Shown: positions 1-11,718 of the stretch, in pieces
Layout: every line of letters starts with the position of its first letter
How positions within the stretch are numbered: the stretch's first letter is position 1
Assembly: GCA_002633005.1 (NCBI GenBank)
Contig: NMRA01000080.1
Location: 713,291 to 773,290, forward strand
DNA length: 60,000 nt
Direction of reading: 5' to 3'
Origin: Phoronis australis
Lineage: Eukaryota > Phoronida > Phoronidae
Notes under the pieces: model-generated
What the model saw: only the letters and a program-made list of their open reading frames with translations
Told to the model about the DNA's origin: nothing
Database searches by the model: none
Translations under genes and position numbers: made by a program

Positions 1-611
1 CAGGGCAAGATCAGAGCTAAGGGTTCACTGCCTGTGAATGAAAGAATTTAATGAAAACTTTGCAGACCATAGCTGATCAAATAATTCTTTTTACACCATT
101 GATTTCATGGAAACTTGCTCTGTACTCTTTAATTCCTTTAACATACGAGCCAAAGCCTTTCTCTCATCATGTGTACCCCACTGTTAGTTGTAAGGACCGA
201 TATTGTTCATGCTGCCTATTGTGTATCACCATGCGGTCACCTGTGCGATTTTATTGATATCCATCTATTCAGCAATCTGTGTCATACCCTGGACAAAGAG
301 TGCATTGCTCAAAACGTGGGGAATATATTGATATATGTTAGTACTGACGCTCGTTGTTTTATTTTTACTATGTTTACTGTTTTAAGGCCTTTATGTTGTG
401 ATTTGAACTTAACAAAGCTTGTAATTTGATAAAAATATCATATTTAAGGATAGCCTTGGGTCATTAAGTGTTCAAACAAGATTTTTCTGTCAGTGTGACT
501 CATTAAGGTGTTTTTCCTGCCATCTGCATTCATATATTGCGCGCGGTGTTATCACAGAAAGCTACAATCCTGTTTACTGAAACTCAGTTTGCCATTGGTT
601 GTGCCTTTCAG
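1..611 (+). other. ODAD4 intron, left part
   Basis: No convincing exon. The short frames have no family pattern and no splice context. Confidence 0.6.
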
Positions 612-780
612 AAAGTACGCCCAAAGAAAACCTATGGCTACCAGAAACAAACAAAAGCTAAAGACACAAAGCGTGAGATCCCCAAGGCAGCCGCCAGTGA
701 AAAAACAGTTAAACAGCTTCTTGGGGAACTTTACGGGGACAGAGTTTACCTGGAGAAGCTGTTACAGGACCCTGCTATGG
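612..780 (+). CDS. ODAD4: ODAD4 internal exon (first one visible)
   Basis: The acceptor is a pyrimidine tract ending in cag at 609-611 and the donor is gtaagg at 781. The exon starts in phase 0 and leaves one base over. It encodes a lysine-rich stretch followed by KQLLGELYGDRVYLEKLLQD, the linker after the N-terminal TPR block of TTC25. The out-of-frame reading of this interval has no similarity and is ignored. Confidence 0.85.
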
Positions 781-3700
781 GTAAGGGGTGCACTTCAACT
801 TCTGTGGTTGAGTGTCTTTTACAGTATTACTGATCCTTACACTTGATTGACTGTGTATTAATGTGAGGTCTTAGATTTTTTCTTTATAAATTATGTGTCT
901 TATGGAAATGTTTACAGGAATAGTAGCATAACCAAGCAATGTAAATAAATTTGACATGAAATAAAGTTGACAGTTTTGCGCGCAAATAATTGGCATGATC
1001 ATTTCGTATTTTTGAAAAGATTGAAAAGTTTTTGGTGAAACTGAATTTTCTTAAAGATTCGTTTTACTTAAAATTTTGACAGGATAAGTGTCATTTATCC
1101 ACCTTACTGTAGGCCGAGTAGGTGAATAATTGATGTGCAAATGTCATTTCAGACTTATAGAATTTATTCACCTAACTATATCAGAAAATTAAGATGCACT
1201 GATGCAAAAGTTCTGAAATTTTCCAGAAAAGTGCTCCTCTTCAAGACATCTATTTCAAAAAAACAATAAACACTTTAAATATCTTGTGTTTTTTGCATTG
1301 TAAAAACATGCGATTTAGATGCAATACAATCTGTTCCACGAATGTGACATTGCACTTTTGCTCAATCGTTACACTGAAGTCAGTGATGGAAATGACTGTT
1401 TTGGTGCCGACATCCATACTGCTTCATTGGTACCTGTGACAAAAATATTGAAGTAGCTGAGAATCAAAACATTATGAAGACTAATGTGAACTGAACATTT
1501 CCCTACTCTCACTCAATGTAGGGTAAGAAAAACTCTTTAAGAGTTAGTTCAATTTCACATTATTCTACATTTTATTTTTTAAATTCAGGAATTTTCTTTT
1601 AAAATTAATGTGCCTGTGTGTCAGAGATTCCATCACTTGATCAAGTTAATCATGAACTTACATTATGTTGTGTATTCTGTTCATCCAGCTTCATTGTTGT
1701 CATGGAAACAGGTATTTAACACAACCTTCTTCCCTCTGCTTTCTGCCTGTAGTGCTGGCTAGGTATTCTGTACGGATTTCTGGTCAGGGGCGTGGTTCTT
1801 TATCTTGCTGTTTACGTTATACAATGTTGTGCAACTGTCTTCTGTTGCTCTATTTTCCAATGGGAATTAAGGGTATCCACGTGTATGGGCATTCTCTCTT
1901 TAAGGTTTCAGATGGTGTAAGCGTTTTTCATAATAGCAGAACAAAAACAAAAACTTAAGTTTGTGTCATACCATGTAGTTCTAGAATAACAATTCAACAC
2001 TCAAAACTACACTGTACAAGGACACTGTCTTCTGTTGCTTTATTTTCCGATGGGAATTAAGGGTATCCATGTGTATGGGCATTCTCTCTTTAAGATTTCA
2101 GATGGCGTAAGCGTTTTTCATAATAGCAGAACAAAAACAAAAACTTAAGTTTGTGTCATACCATGTAGTTCTAGAATAACAATTCAACACTCAAAACTAC
2201 ACATTGTTAAAAAAACACCAAATATATGCATTGAAACCTCGATTGCATATTTTTGTCCAGCAATTAAGTTAAATTTGTGAGTTACCCCACTAAGCTTATT
2301 TACTTTATTACTTCGCTTATAGCTCATTTAATTATGTTATATGAAACAAATTTGGATGGAAATGAATAAAACATATCTACAAAAAATTGGACGTGCTTAC
2401 AGTTGTAGTGGGGACTTAACAACTAAAAACGTCCACCCACTTTTGATTAATTGCTAATTTTGTTATTTGAATAATTAGTTTACACCAGGTGCTTCAATTT
2501 GGCAATAATCTATCACGCCATATTTTTGGTGAAACTTATCCCTCAAAGCAGCATATTCAGGCTTCTGTGTTGTTCTGTAATTGCTTTTGTGTCAACAAAG
2601 TCTCTAAAATGGCTTTTATCTTTGCCACAGTTTTTACTCTTCAACCTGAAACTCATAAGTTATTTGAATTCTTGATTTTTAAGATAGCTATAAACCTGCC
2701 TTCCATCACATAAAATATTTTCTGATTTAGGGCATTAAACCATTTTGAAATTGCTCTAAATTGTTCCTTATAGTTAAATTAGACATAACTTCTGAACTTG
2801 GAAAGAATTAACTTACAGTTCACTATTGTTTGAGACCATGCATCCTCTGCAAGTTGGCTTGTCATGATGTGTCATATTATGACCTAAGCGTGGTCTCAAA
2901 GAATAGAAACTACCAGTTCTTTGCTAGCTCAGAACCAATTCTCATCTGAAACAGGAACAAACTGAGACTTATTCTAAAGCGGTTTGTGGTCTAAATAATT
3001 AAAAATTCGCTTCTTTGACAAAACTGCATGGTTTATATCAGTTTTAGCTATGGATTTTTGAGCCCTTATATCATGTCTTACATTTCACTTATAATTGACT
3101 TTGAATTTCCCTTCTTTACTTTATACTGTCATATCTCAATGGTGTGTCGTTCTTCCAACGAAACACACTTGTCTACCTTTGCCATCTGTGCTTCAGAGCA
3201 CAGAGGAGTCTGTAATTTCTACATTTTGTTCTGGCTGCAGTGTGACTGTTATTTTCATCGTCTAGTAAATGCTTTTAGCATGGGGACAAGCTAAGATTTG
3301 TTAAAGTTACAAATTAATGTGGCGTTTCCTTGCTTTGCGCAGGCTTATAATATGGTGTTTTTGTGTTGATCGTAATTTTTGCCTAAAAAGCCCCTGAAGC
3401 CAAAAAATAAAATTAGATAGCTTCCATCGCTTATAAAGAGATTACTGACTTTTTTGTCAGTTCACAGACCCGGCCAATTTTTGGATGAATACATTCTTCA
3501 ACCTTAAACAAAATTTTAGGCCAATATTATGTGCTAAGTTATAAACTTAAAAATATTGAGACAGATGCAGGCCGTGACTCGATTTCTCCTCCTCCTGCAG
3601 ATTTCAACACTAAGCATGGCCGCGTAATTCAGGACCTCGCCACGGACGGTATTCTGTATTTGGACACAAGAACAGAATTCTGGCGGCAGCAGAAGCCAAT

Positions 3701-6700
3701 GTATGCCAGGAAGCGTGACAAAATGGAGCAGACCCGTCGCAGGAAGTTGGATAGTGCCAATCACGACAAATATGTTTTGAAGGAATTGGAAGCAGTGGAT
3801 GATCGTGAGTACACATTAGTGTTTCGCAGGTTCGGGGGATTGTCGCGGACGTCATCGCTAAAGTTGAATAGAAATCCAGATAGTGAAATCGATTCTGTGA
3901 TCTCGATATAAAATCCACATAAATGTAGCGAAGTTGCTTTGTACAGCCACTCTCAAAACTTCATCTGATATTCCTAGAAAATTAAGAAGTTTTATAAAGG
4001 TGGTGAAGTCTTGTGGGTAGCGTCATCTGTTGTTCACTTCAGAAACAGAACATCTGGAATGTTGTAGTGATGAGTTCGCAGACGATGCTTAGAATGGAAG
4101 TAGAACTTTTAAGTTTTCTTTTTGTTCAAATTTCATGAGATAAAATCATGATGCGTACTGAATATGCAAAGAGTATTTCAATTTCACCTATATGTAATTC
4201 CAGTTCAAACTCAGGGTAAATTCAGAGACAGTCTCAAGCGTGCTCAGAAGTGCCTGAAGCAAGTTGAAGATTTGACAGACGACGATGTGTCCCGGAGGAA
4301 GGAAGTCATTGGCAGTCTGCACAGCTCGATAGGAAATGCTCACCTCGAGCTGGGGCACTTTGAAAAAGCACTGAATCATCACCAGAAAGATTTGGAAATA
4401 GCCGAAGAATTGTAAATACCTGAAGACGGTGTCAATTAAATATTTGTGCAAGAGTCTAAAATTAAGTGGTAACAAAATGCAGAATTTACCGTAAATAAAC
4501 CAAGCAAACATTATTCCAGTAAATTTACTCATGTGGCTATGGGAAATGATTTTGTCAGTGACATCGCAAACCATTACACCCAAAGAACTTCAAAATGGTA
4601 TTAAAGAGACCTTAATGTAAAAGTTGCACTGCTGTCATTTGTCTTAATTATTTTTCAGAGAATCTGTAGACACGAAGTCGAGAGCTTTGGATAATCTAGG
4701 ACGAGTGTATGCTCGTTCTGGCAACTTTGAAAACGCAATTGAAAAGTAAGTGATTGAGTCGTGCACATTTATTCACAAACTGTATGGAAATTTTATTGTC
4801 ATTCTTGGTAAATAGCCACTTAATGGAATACTCCACAGCGCCCTCTCTGGTTCCACAATATTTACCCACAATGCTACACATCTGTAGGTATTTGCTGCAC
4901 AGTTGTACACTATTGCCATGACATTAGGATTAGTTTGCCATTCATCAATTCTGTTTCTAATATAAAAGCTTTACCATAATGAGAGTAGGAGTGCAGACAT
5001 AAATCTTAGTGAAGCCGAGTGTGATAAGGTGATTCATTCTCCATTAGTCTGACTCTGCTCTGAAGTGAGTTCACCACCCTACTTAATTTCAAAAATTAGG
5101 TCTGTCGTAGAATGTGCTTTTCGATCTGAGCAAAAGAGGAAAGTTGAATCTGGAAATTTTGTTCTGAATATGTGCAAGGTAAAAAGTCAAATAGCAAAAA
5201 CCAGACCCTGTGCTTCTCAACATTTCAATATGAAGCACATCGTCTTGTTTTTGCTATTTAGTAGTTTTTACTGACCATTTGGCCAAGAACTGACATTATA
5301 TTACATGCAAGGTATGGCAAACATTAATTCATACAAGTACCTACAGTAAGCAGTAATTAAAATTAGATTTTCTACAATTTTTGTAAACAGGTCATGATGT
5401 TGAAGTAAAAGGTAAAGCTGCAGTGTACTTTGCTTTGTTTAGCTTGCTATAAAAACAAAAATCGAATAATATCTTTTATGCTCTTAAAATTGGTCTCATA
5501 AAATTCCTTATTGTGATAGCTACCAACTCTTTGAAGTCACAAGCACCATTTTCTATTTCGCAATTTTATTTTTTTCATGAAAATCATAAAGTCCTGTTTT
5601 TGATAGTCCTCGTGATCGGTTTAAAAACAACACCGAACAAAGTTTTGAAAGCGTAATCATCTGAAAGTTTGATATGAATCCGATCATCCATTTCTGAAAT
5701 ATAATGTTCTGAGAGTCCTGCATACCCTTAAATCTGTGACTGAAATAAAAAGTACAATTACAAATAGACTTTCAGCAAAAGTTGCAGCACTATTTGAGAA
5801 ACGGTCATTTAGCTCTCCAAGTCAAGATTCCTACACTGGCTGACCACACACATTTTCTTTAATAAAGCCTCCACTTACTAACCTAGTAGGTTTCTGAAGA
5901 AAAAAAGTTCCACAATACATCTGCAAGCAATTTGGTTTTAATTAGAGAAAATTTTGGTGACCCTGCTGGTTAGTTATCATACTGCCAGCCAGTAGGCAAG
6001 TAATTAACAAGGGTTACTGTGTTCACATTATGAAATTTGGTCTTTTGGTCAATGAGTATTGACTTGCTACCTGCACAGTCTAGGACTATCATGAGGGCAC
6101 AAAAACTTGCATGAATTCATGACTTTGTGTATTTTCAGGTGGGAAGAAAAATTACCTCTGAGCAAATCAGCCCTTGAGAGCACATGGCTTTTCCACGAGA
6201 TCGGACGGTGTCATCTTGAGCTGGGCAAGTGCTCGACAGCGCGAGACTACGGTGAGAAGTCGATGACGGCCGCTACAGAAGCAGAAGACAAGGTGTGGGA
6301 GTTGAATGCCAGTGTACTCATCGCGCAGTCAGAAGTCAAACTTGGGTATCTGGAGGAAGCGGTCGACTCGTTCGAACGATCATTGGATCTGGCCAAAGTG
6401 CAAGGTATACAGAGCGCAGCATCTGCTTTAAGTTAAGGTTCAGTAGTACATTCACTTGATGTGCTGTGTGATGGTGCAGCTTTTTGCATAGAATAAGGTC
6501 ATGATTTGACCACAAAATGTTTCACTTATAGCTATCTCTTTTGTTCGTGTAATCTACTGGCTTGTAATGTGTAAAAAAAGGAATGAATCAGATATGTTTT
6601 GAACGCGTGTGTCACGCCAAAATCTCAACCATCCACATTTATATTGTTTTTTGAAAGTATAAACATTTTGTTTGATGTTGATTTAATTTTACCAACAGGT

Positions 6701-8823
6701 GATGAGGCAGCGGAAGCGGCCATTAAAAAAGCTATCGACGATGTTAACAAGAAGATTGTTGAAAAAGTTCGCATAGAAGAGCCAATGGAAGAAGGTGGGT
6801 GTCTTTCACCAAAATTCTAGCGAGAGCAGTCACTACGACATTGACATAGCTCTGGTGACAGATACAAAGTTGTGTCTTGCTAGTGTGACAAAATCCCACA
6901 ATTGTTGGTGAGATATCACCATATGTTGACAAATAATGCATGTGATGGCTCACTAACTTTCATTCGCAACTGTATTGCATTAAGGAATGAGTGCTCTAAG
7001 ACCACGATAAGGATACTGTTTTGAGATTTTAACCAATTTAGGGTATGGCAAATTGGCGTTTTTCTAAATTTTTTGCACAATTACACGCTGAGAGTAGTTC
7101 ATTCATTGATTGAGAAGTTATGTGATCAACTTGAAGACACGTTTGAACAGCCGGGTAGAGTTCAGTAATGTTAGGACCTACGCTAGCACCTCGCTAAAAA
7201 GCAAGACTGCGCGCTTACGCGAGATATTGCCGTGTATTTTAAATGAGAACACTTGGTCGCGAAACTCCAGTTCTGCTGCATGTCCATCAATGTAACAAGG
7301 ATTTAGACACTAACTGCCATAAAAGTGGTCTCAACTTGTTCCTTACTGGCTGAAATGAAAAACAGTTTCTGATCTTGAAGAGAAAATATAATAGTTAGAT
7401 ATTGCTTGACCACGCTTAATGCATAAAATGGCCATGACAAGCCAACTTGTTGAGTTTTGTCTCAATAAAAATAGAGTCTTTTCTTCAAACTAAGAAATCA
7501 GCTCTGATCTGAGTAAGGAGGAAGCAGAACCCAATTTCATAATGGAGAGTTGTCAAAGACAAAACTTATTTTTTGATATAACACCTTTAATTAACTCAAG
7601 TTACAATATGAACAAGACAGGTAGAGGCCTCCATTGGGGATTATCATCACTGATGAAAACACTATTGTTTGTCCTCGGCGCACACTGTGTTGGTGATAAG
7701 AGTATGGTTTTTCTGGTTATAGTTGTATTTGGTCTAGCAGACACTCCTGGAGATACTGTGTATTACGACAGTGAGGCTGCTGGCGAAGACGTCAGTGATT
7801 TTGATCAGAGCTCTGGCGCACTTAGTCCAGATGTCTATCAATAGGAATGACGGAGCTAGTATAAGTACAGGTCACATTGTACGTCCCAATGTGTACCTGT
7901 ATTGCTAACGCAACTTTAACAGATTATTACACAAAAAATTCACTCGTTTACATTAAGTCATGTGGAACAATCGACTTAAAAAAGGTTATTACCTCAAGGA
8001 ACAATCTAGTACAATAATCTGAACATATTGAAGTCATGTAAGATTCGACTCACTCAATCAACCTTCATAATTTCACAGTTGTGTTAGTAACGGAACACAA
8101 TGGTACAGGTGCTGGTGCCTGTACCAACATTGGGAGTTTTGCGTTGCTTGAAAATTTTTCTCATTGAGAGATTTGTGTTTTTGATGTTTTGTTGTTTGTG
8201 AGTTTTGTTGTTGTTCTCCAACTTGCATGTCTCGCCTTCAACTTGCATGTATGTACTGGATTCATATGTAAATATTGGAGAGCTCTGAATGTTCCGGATC
8301 ACTAACAGTGTATTTTTAACTTCTTGCAAATTTACCGTAACTACTTTTGTTAATGGCTTATTTATTGCACAGCATTGCATCTTGTAATACATTGTTCTTC
8401 TCTCAGCAAATCAGACGTAAATTAATGTGATTGAGCAACGCTATAAAAAAAGAACGCTTAATGTGCAGGAACAAATCAAGATTAAAGTCATTCAAAACTT
8501 AATGATTTGCAAAAATTTTTTGACCACTTACAAGTTTTGATGAAGACCAGCATTGAGACATGTATTTAAGGCACGGTTTCTTTCAAAACATCCCTCTTTC
8601 TACACTAGATGGCACCACAACACAAATGGAAACAGAAGATGGTGGTGATAATGCCACAACTGCAGGGGAGACAACAACAGCGCAAGAAGATGATACATAC
8701 GCTCCAACTGAAACTGAGGCAGCAACAGAACAAACCGAAGAACACACGGAGGACGAGCCAACGGAAGATGCGCCAACAGAGGACGCACCAACAGAGGATG
8801 CGCCAACAGAGGAATACAACTAG
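612..8823 (+). CDS. ODAD4: ODAD4/TTC25, outer dynein arm docking complex TPR subunit (3' part of gene)
   Basis: This is the C-terminal part of the tetratricopeptide protein that helps anchor outer dynein arms to ciliary doublet microtubules. Exons: 612-780, 3601-3804, 4204-4411, 4659-4745, 6139-6404, 6699-6794, then either 7741-7844 or 8609-8823. The phases chain without a break, giving 377 residues with the first tail or 414 with the second. Family hallmarks are the block DTRTEFWRQQKP, TPR helices such as SSIGNAHLELGHFEKAL and LDNLGRVYARSGNFENAI, and the block TWLFHEIGRCHLELGK, all as in TTC25 of other animals. The N-terminal TPRs lie left of the window. It converges tail to tail with the extended synaptotagmin gene. 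The identification is firm from family knowledge; the choice of last exon is inferred. Confidence 0.93.
1834..2202 (+). repeat. 190-bp tandem duplication
   Basis: Two head-to-tail copies (1834-2023 and 2024-2202), nearly identical. Both contain atgggaattaagggtatcca and end at tcaaaactacac. The few differences are single-base changes, so the event is recent. Confidence 0.92.
2829..2972 (+). mobile_element. MITE-like element family A, copy 1
   Basis: Short element with terminal gagacc / tgagac ends and internal blocks aagttggcttgtcatg and taagcgtggtc. The same blocks occur in reverse complement at 7326-7468. Confidence 0.6.
3601..3804 (+). CDS. ODAD4: ODAD4 internal exon, TEFWRQQKP block
   Basis: A CT-rich tract ending in gcag lies directly before 3601, and the donor gtgagt begins at 3805. 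The exon carries the most diagnostic TTC25 segment, DGILYLDTRTEFWRQQKP, then a basic region and YVLKELEAVDD. It takes two bases to finish a codon and leaves one over. Confidence 0.9.
4204..4411 (+). CDS. ODAD4: ODAD4 internal exon, middle TPR
   Basis: Three AG acceptors are close together (ending 4203, 4214 and 4225). Only the first keeps the frame from the previous exon, so 4204 was chosen. The exon encodes a basic helix, DLTDDDVSRRKEVIGSLHSS and a TPR ending in KDLEIAEE. The donor gtaaat is at 4412. Confidence 0.88.
4659..4745 (+). CDS. ODAD4: ODAD4 internal exon, TPR
   Basis: A short 87-bp exon after a strong polypyrimidine acceptor (tttttcag), with donor gtaagt at 4746. It encodes SRALDNLGRVYARSGNFENA, a textbook TPR helix pair whose small-residue positions match human TTC25. 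Confidence 0.9.
4746..6138 (+). other. ODAD4 intron (1.4 kb)
   Basis: AT-rich, with no recognisable exon or repeat beyond short low-complexity runs. Confidence 0.6.
6139..6404 (+). CDS. ODAD4: ODAD4 internal exon, two TPRs
   Basis: The acceptor is attttcag and the donor gtatac at 6405. The exon encodes two further TPRs with the conserved motifs WLFHEIGRCHLELG, RDYGEKS, WELNASVLIAQ and LEEAVDSFERSLDLAK. These line up residue for residue in spacing with vertebrate TTC25. Confidence 0.93.
6699..6794 (+). CDS. ODAD4: ODAD4 internal exon, end of TPR array
   Basis: The acceptor is accaacag and the donor gtgggt at 6795. It encodes GDEAAEAAIKKAIDDVNKKI and an acidic EEPMEE end, the last helix of the TPR solenoid. 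It leaves one base, which fits both downstream terminal exons. Confidence 0.88.
7326..7468 (-). mobile_element. MITE-like element family A, copy 2 (opposite orientation)
   Basis: Reverse complement of copy 1 with about 70% similarity. Shared blocks include tggtctcaacttgttcctta at one end and catgacaagccaactt near the other. Confidence 0.6.
7741..7844 (+). CDS. ODAD4: ODAD4 candidate terminal exon 1 (short acidic tail)
   Basis: After the acceptor ggtctagcag the frame continues as DTPGDTVYYDSEAAGEDVSD and ends at a TAG (7842-7844) with a final SPDVYQ. The tail is rich in Asp, Ser and Tyr. No internal donor would join it in frame to the later exon at 8609, so the two look like alternative ends. 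No AATAAA was seen soon after the stop. Confidence 0.65.
8101..8126. repeat. Short perfect hairpin
   Basis: Nine-base arms tggtacagg and cctgtacca around an eight-base loop, in the interval between the two candidate ODAD4 last exons. Confidence 0.6.
8609..8823 (+). CDS. ODAD4: ODAD4 candidate terminal exon 2 (Thr/Glu-rich tail with TEDAP repeats)
   Basis: The acceptor tacactag at 8601-8608 takes the same one-base phase as exon 7741. The open frame encodes about 70 residues dominated by Thr, Glu, Asp and Ala, ends in four tandem TEDAP-like pentapeptides (a 15-bp repeat near 8757-8810) and stops at TAG 8821-8823. An ATTAAA polyadenylation-like signal lies at 8902-8907. Vertebrate TTC25 also ends in a long low-complexity charged tail, which supports this as the longer isoform. 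Confidence 0.6.
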
Positions 8824-8901
8824 GATTTTAATTTACTGTTAATTTGATTGAGTTTTCATGAAAATCGATACCATTCTTGATCAATATGTTATGTCAGTTT
8901 G

Positions 8902-8907
8902 ATTAAA
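8902..8907 (+). terminator. ATTAAA polyadenylation-like hexamer for ODAD4
   Basis: A common variant of the AATAAA signal about 80 bp after the stop of the longer ODAD4 tail. A canonical AATAAA also occurs at 9645-9650. Neither can be proven without 3' end data. Confidence 0.3.
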
Positions 8908-11331
8908 TTATTATTTTTTAACGTAAAGATGTTGTAATAATGAAAAGATGCTCGGAATAAGCAATAGGTTGCAGTATGTCTGAGCACTTCCATCACCATT
9001 GTATATAGATTCATGCTGCTTCGTTTCATTGGTCAGGTTGGTATGTAATTTTGGCAGGTGCACAGTATTTGTAATGTTAAACCATTTAGGTTTTGTATTG
9101 TTAGATGGTAGGCATTTATGGCTGTGGAACAAATTGTTCTAAGATAACCTTGCGCTGTTTGGTGTGGTTTGGACAAACACACATAATACATTGAAGAGTT
9201 ATAAATGAAAATGAATTATAAATTGTTGTAAACCATCGTACAATTATTTTTGGACGGTCAATAACCAAGTTGATATAAACTAAATGACACTTTATACAAT
9301 CTTCTAATATATACGTCCCATTTTTTCTAAAATTAAAAAAAAAGACTTCGGGCATTTAAAACCAAGTGTCTGAGAAACTGATCCAAAATGCAAACAATAA
9401 CGAGTTAGTGTCGTCAAATCTTCCCATTGCAGCAATCGAAGAATGCCATTCTGTCCATACTTTTATCGCAACAACTTAAAATTGCTAACTTGCCCTTTTA
9501 AAATAATCAAAGCTAAATGTTCCAGCGAGGACACGGAAGCAAATGGTTTTCATAGATGTTGGTTGCATGGACCATTAAACAAATGTTGAACAGTATGCAG
9601 ACAAAGAGCTCTGCTTGCGTTGGAAATGGTGTATTGGAAGCTGAAATAAAACCTTCACAAAGGTATTATGCTCAGTTGCACAACAGTCCCTAAATCTACA
9701 GCCTATTGTAAAAGCACTGGTTGCCCTTTCTTGTATTGTTTTAGTTTCATTACATTTACTAGGCGCTCATTTGGCTTTGATAGAAATCGGGAGCGAACTC
9801 TACATAGAATTGTCAAGTAAATAGGGATCTTTACATGTAGCACCTCCAATTGAAGGACCGAGTCCTTATTTATTTTCAATGGGGACTGTTTCAAGCAACT
9901 GGCCATTTAAGTCCCAATTGTATAAAATAAAAGAGCAGGTGTATAAAAGAACAACGAGCATTTATGGGTCGAACAATCATTAGACATATCGTGTAAACTC
10001 GGTCAGTGATCACTGGACTGCCACAAATATTAAATCACAATGCACGTCATTTAATGTCGCGTAACAAAACAACGAACGATATGCAGTAAGCCAGACTAAA
10101 GACTGGCGAGAATACATTCCCACAAATTATTTCAATCTTCACAATTACCATAATTAATACAATAATTAACCAATGGCATAATTCAGTGCATGACTAAGAG
10201 TTAACTTACTACAACGAACACACATACTCAATATGTCCAAAGGAACAAAACGCATTTCATAAAAACTAAATGTCAGACATCCCTCAGCAAAATTAACACG
10301 ATTTTAATTAGAGTTATTTTCATAATTAACAAATGAAGTTAAAATGCGTCAATATCAAACATTAAAACACCGAAAACCATCAACATAGTGTTATATTTTA
10401 TTCTAATACTTATAAATCTAGATCAAACAAATCTTTGCTGATTATATCCTCATCCAAAGGTCGATTATCTTTTAACTTGTACTTTAGTAACATTTAAAAA
10501 TACACGTGAATTAAATACCACTGTTAAATTCGTCGGGGAGGGGGGGGGTTAAACATTACGCCAACTATGCACGAGCTGCATCTGAGACCCTGCTGTCAAA
10601 TCACATAAAAACAATCCTGGTTTATAACGTTACACACTTAAAAAGATTCATTAAAGAAGTCTCGAGCCAACAGCACTGCATTCAAGTCGATTTGATTACA
10701 GAAATCCTTGGTTATGGTACGCCTTTTATAATCATCCCAGGACGATTTGTTGTAAATGCAGTAAGAATATACTTTGGTCTGCACACATTCTTCAAGTCAT
10801 TGTACTGTCATCGATTTACATATAAAAAAATAAACCATTAGCAAGTTACAGTAAAAAATCGTAAAATACTGAAAGAAAAATAATCGCTGAATTTATCATT
10901 TATCAAAGGCTCCTAACCTTTCTGGAAATTCCCAAAATTTACTAAATAATGTTTTGACGGCAGCTCTACCACACCAACCATGCCAACAAGATGGCATTTT
11001 CTTGATAACCATTTTACTTGAGAAACTTAACAAATGACGTTTCATGAGCCTAAGCTATTGGGTCCAGAGCTGATTAGAATTTCCACAGAAGCTGACAAAC
11101 CAACACACTCTCACTACGCATGTCTCCATTACTTGACAAAACTCCGGGTCAATGATGCCTGACATAAATGACGCATGACGATCGGTTACGGGATCCCATT
11201 CTACAACATGGGTTTATTTCCATAACAAAGCAAGATTTCAAGCCCATGCAGGGTCTTTTTGTTCGAGCTCAGAGAAGAGACTTCTTTCAAGCCACCATCG
11301 CTTTCACTTTTTGCCAGCAAATGGTACTTAC

Positions 11332-11489
11332 GGTAAGATGTCGCCAATTTCGAACAAAAATAATTTTCAAAATCGGCCATTTTATTTTTCAAGGGCTTCG
11401 AGCATTGTTGTGCATGCCAACTAAAATTTATGAAAAATAATAAATTTCAGCTGTTGCCATAATGTGCCCTAAATTAGCAAGATTTTACC
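11332..11489. mobile_element. MITE family B (GGTAAAATCTCACC ends), copy 1
   Basis: Inverted ends ggtaagatgtcgccaattt and aaattagcaagattttacc, about 20 bp each, enclosing an AT-rich core with cggccattttatttttc. Located just 3' of the ESYT stop. Confidence 0.65.
11381..11386 (-). terminator. AATAAA polyadenylation-like signal for ESYT
   Basis: TTTATT on the + strand reads AATAAA on the minus strand about 255 bp after the ESYT stop. It lies inside the inverted-repeat element at 11332-11489, so the transposon may supply the signal. A more distal one is at 10397-10402. Confidence 0.3.
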
Positions 11490-11639
11490 ACGAGTCCTGT
11501 ACACTTGACTTCCAACCACTTTCCACATGCACTTCTCAAAACCTGTAGCTTCGGACAACTTCAACCACTACATGGAGAATGGCAAAATGAGACATAATGA
11601 ATGCAAGATTTTGGCAATAGGCACTGTTGGACGGTGAAA

Positions 11640-11718
11640 CTAGACTTCAGTCATCACTGATGAACTACGACTCACTGTACTCTTGTTGGGGTCTTTATCC
11701 TCATGGTGAAGATCATAC
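11640..11718 (-). CDS. ESYT2: ESYT exon 21: C-terminus and stop
   Basis: The codon split across the junction gives W, then [20 protein letters not shown] and VMTEV before TAG (minus-strand stop at 11640-11642). WYDL is the terminal C2C motif. A short Ser-rich tail ends the protein. Confidence 0.92.

Larger units (their letters stand above)
781..3600 (+). other. ODAD4 intron (2.8 kb)
   Basis: No exon seen. It holds a 190-bp tandem duplication (1834-2202) and one copy of a short inverted-repeat element (2829-2972). Confidence 0.7.
8824..11639. other. Convergent intergenic region between ODAD4 and ESYT
   Basis: AT-rich DNA between the tail-to-tail stop codons, presumably holding both 3' UTRs. 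I see no further coding exon. It contains a G-run near 10540 and one inverted-repeat element at 11332-11489. The short open frames here lack codon bias and splice context. Confidence 0.6.

Noticed and set aside
4204-4225. Alternative acceptors ending at 4214 and 4225 for the ODAD4 exon
   Set aside because: Both break the reading frame with the upstream exon.
8583-8842. Other-frame ORFs opposite or overlapping the ODAD4 TEDAP exon
   Set aside because: Repeat-derived shadow frames (SVGASSVGA and Gln-rich strings). Only the acidic frame has a phase-matched acceptor.
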